DNA of 64,000 nucleotides from Alphaproteobacteria bacterium HGW-Alphaproteobacteria-3 (lineage in GTDB: Bacteria > Pseudomonadota > Alphaproteobacteria > Parvibaculales > Parvibaculaceae): NCBI GenBank assembly GCA_002842875.1, contig PHEF01000015.1, forward strand, positions 1-64,000, written 5' to 3'. Under the pieces are notes generated by a model. The model made no database searches. It had not been told where the DNA came from and saw nothing but the letters and a program-made list of their open reading frames with translations. Both the position numbers and the translations under genes were made by a program. The first letter of the stretch is position 1, and each line of letters begins with the position of its first letter. Shown piece by piece: positions 63,660-64,000 of the stretch.

Positions 63660-64000
63660 TCAGCCGTGGAACTGCTCGTCCAGCGAGTAGCCCGCGGAGC
63701 GGACGGTGCGGATCGGGTCTTTCTCGCCCTTCTGGCTCAGCGCCTTGCGAAGACGGCCCACATGTACGTCCACCGTGCGCGCCTCGACATAGACATCCGA
63801 CCCCCAGACGGCATCGAGCAACTGCTCGCGGCTGAAGACGCGGCCCGGATACTGGATCAGGTGGTCGAGCAGGCGATATTCGGTCGGCCCGAGATGAACT
63901 TCGCGTTCGCCGCGGCGCACGCGATGCGCCGCCCGGTCGATGACGACGTCTCCGAAGGTAACGAGATCCTCGGTGAGCGCCGGGCGGATGCGCCGCATGA
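63660..64000 (-). CDS. phoB: PhoB-like response regulator, C-terminal DNA-binding domain; N-terminus outside window
   Basis: The last about 110 residues of an OmpR/PhoB-type regulator. The winged helix reads GEREVHLGPTEYRLLDHLIQ, then YPGRVFSREQLLDAVWGSDV and YVEARTVDVHVGRLRKALSQ, closest to PhoB. The receiver domain and start lie beyond base 64000. It would control phosphate-starvation genes; position next to gcrA is common in this class. Confidence 0.85.
   Translation of the reverse strand, partial: MRRIRPALTEDLVTFGDVVIDRAAHRVRRGEREVHLGPTEYRLLDHLIQYPGRVFSREQLLDAVWGSDVYVEARTVDVHVGRLRKALSQKGEKDPIRTVRSAGYSLDEQFHG

Overview
The window looks like ordinary chromosomal backbone of a high-GC alphaproteobacterium, probably Hyphomicrobiales-like. 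A Parvibaculum-type organism is my best guess but is not proven. The evidence is a gcrA gene with a GANTC site and a DnaA box in front, a PodJ-like polar protein, a SAM-II riboswitch before metZ, a class I lysyl-tRNA synthetase, the Lhr/PdeM pair, a double-length dCTP deaminase, and the order metZ-apaG-argE...hslO-argF-argD...gcrA-phoB. I saw no phage, IS element, CRISPR array or plasmid function.

Layout. 1-6.2 kb (minus): a fatty-acid or branched-chain acyl-CoA degradation operon led by its own MerR regulator (merR, two acyl-CoA dehydrogenases, thiolase, FadB-type enzyme cut by the left edge), with a LiuR-type operator inside its promoter. Both dehydrogenase genes carry out-of-frame internal losses. 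6.2-13.8 kb (plus): a CAP-domain lipoprotein, a TRAP substrate-binding protein, a PodJ-like protein with a frameshift, and a TauE/SafE-TIGR02186-CcdA set. 13.8-17.8 kb: a Pho-box-like array with hairpins between convergent genes, the PdeM/Lhr repair pair and two palindromic repeats, one nested in another. 17.8-30.7 kb: MscS, a quinone-oxidoreductase homologue, hydrolases, a manganese-riboswitch-controlled GDT1 transporter, a TetR/thioesterase divergon, ArsC, PyrD, a LexA-like regulator and LysRS. 30.8-43.9 kb: a hybrid-like histidine kinase, a DinG-type helicase, TerB, a sterol-desaturase homologue with SixA, a tethered solute-binding protein, a glycosyltransferase with an MshEN-like N-terminus, a single-domain response regulator and a malonyl-CoA-synthetase-like ligase. 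43.9-53.9 kb: a BCCT transporter, an unlisted 31-residue membrane peptide, a tandem HCCA-isomerase-like protein, tRNA-Gly(CCC), DUF2804, an orphan radical SAM enzyme, an FMN alpha-hydroxy-acid dehydrogenase, a dienelactone hydrolase and dCTP deaminase. 54-64 kb: SAM-II/terminator/metZ, a broken apaG, argE, a BLUF photosensor, Hsp33, argF-argD with a long leader, an ABC-2 permease, gcrA, and phoB cut by the right edge.

Four genes (two acyl-CoA dehydrogenases, the podJ-like gene and apaG) need a reading-frame change to give the family sequence. Three of them lack a recognisable internal segment. This may be real decay, but an assembly or sequencing fault is at least as likely. The most interesting regulatory items are the SAM-II element apparently wired to a terminator, the manganese riboswitch, the LiuR-type operator, the DnaA box/GANTC pair before gcrA, the orphan Pho-box array and a possible arginine leader peptide before argD.
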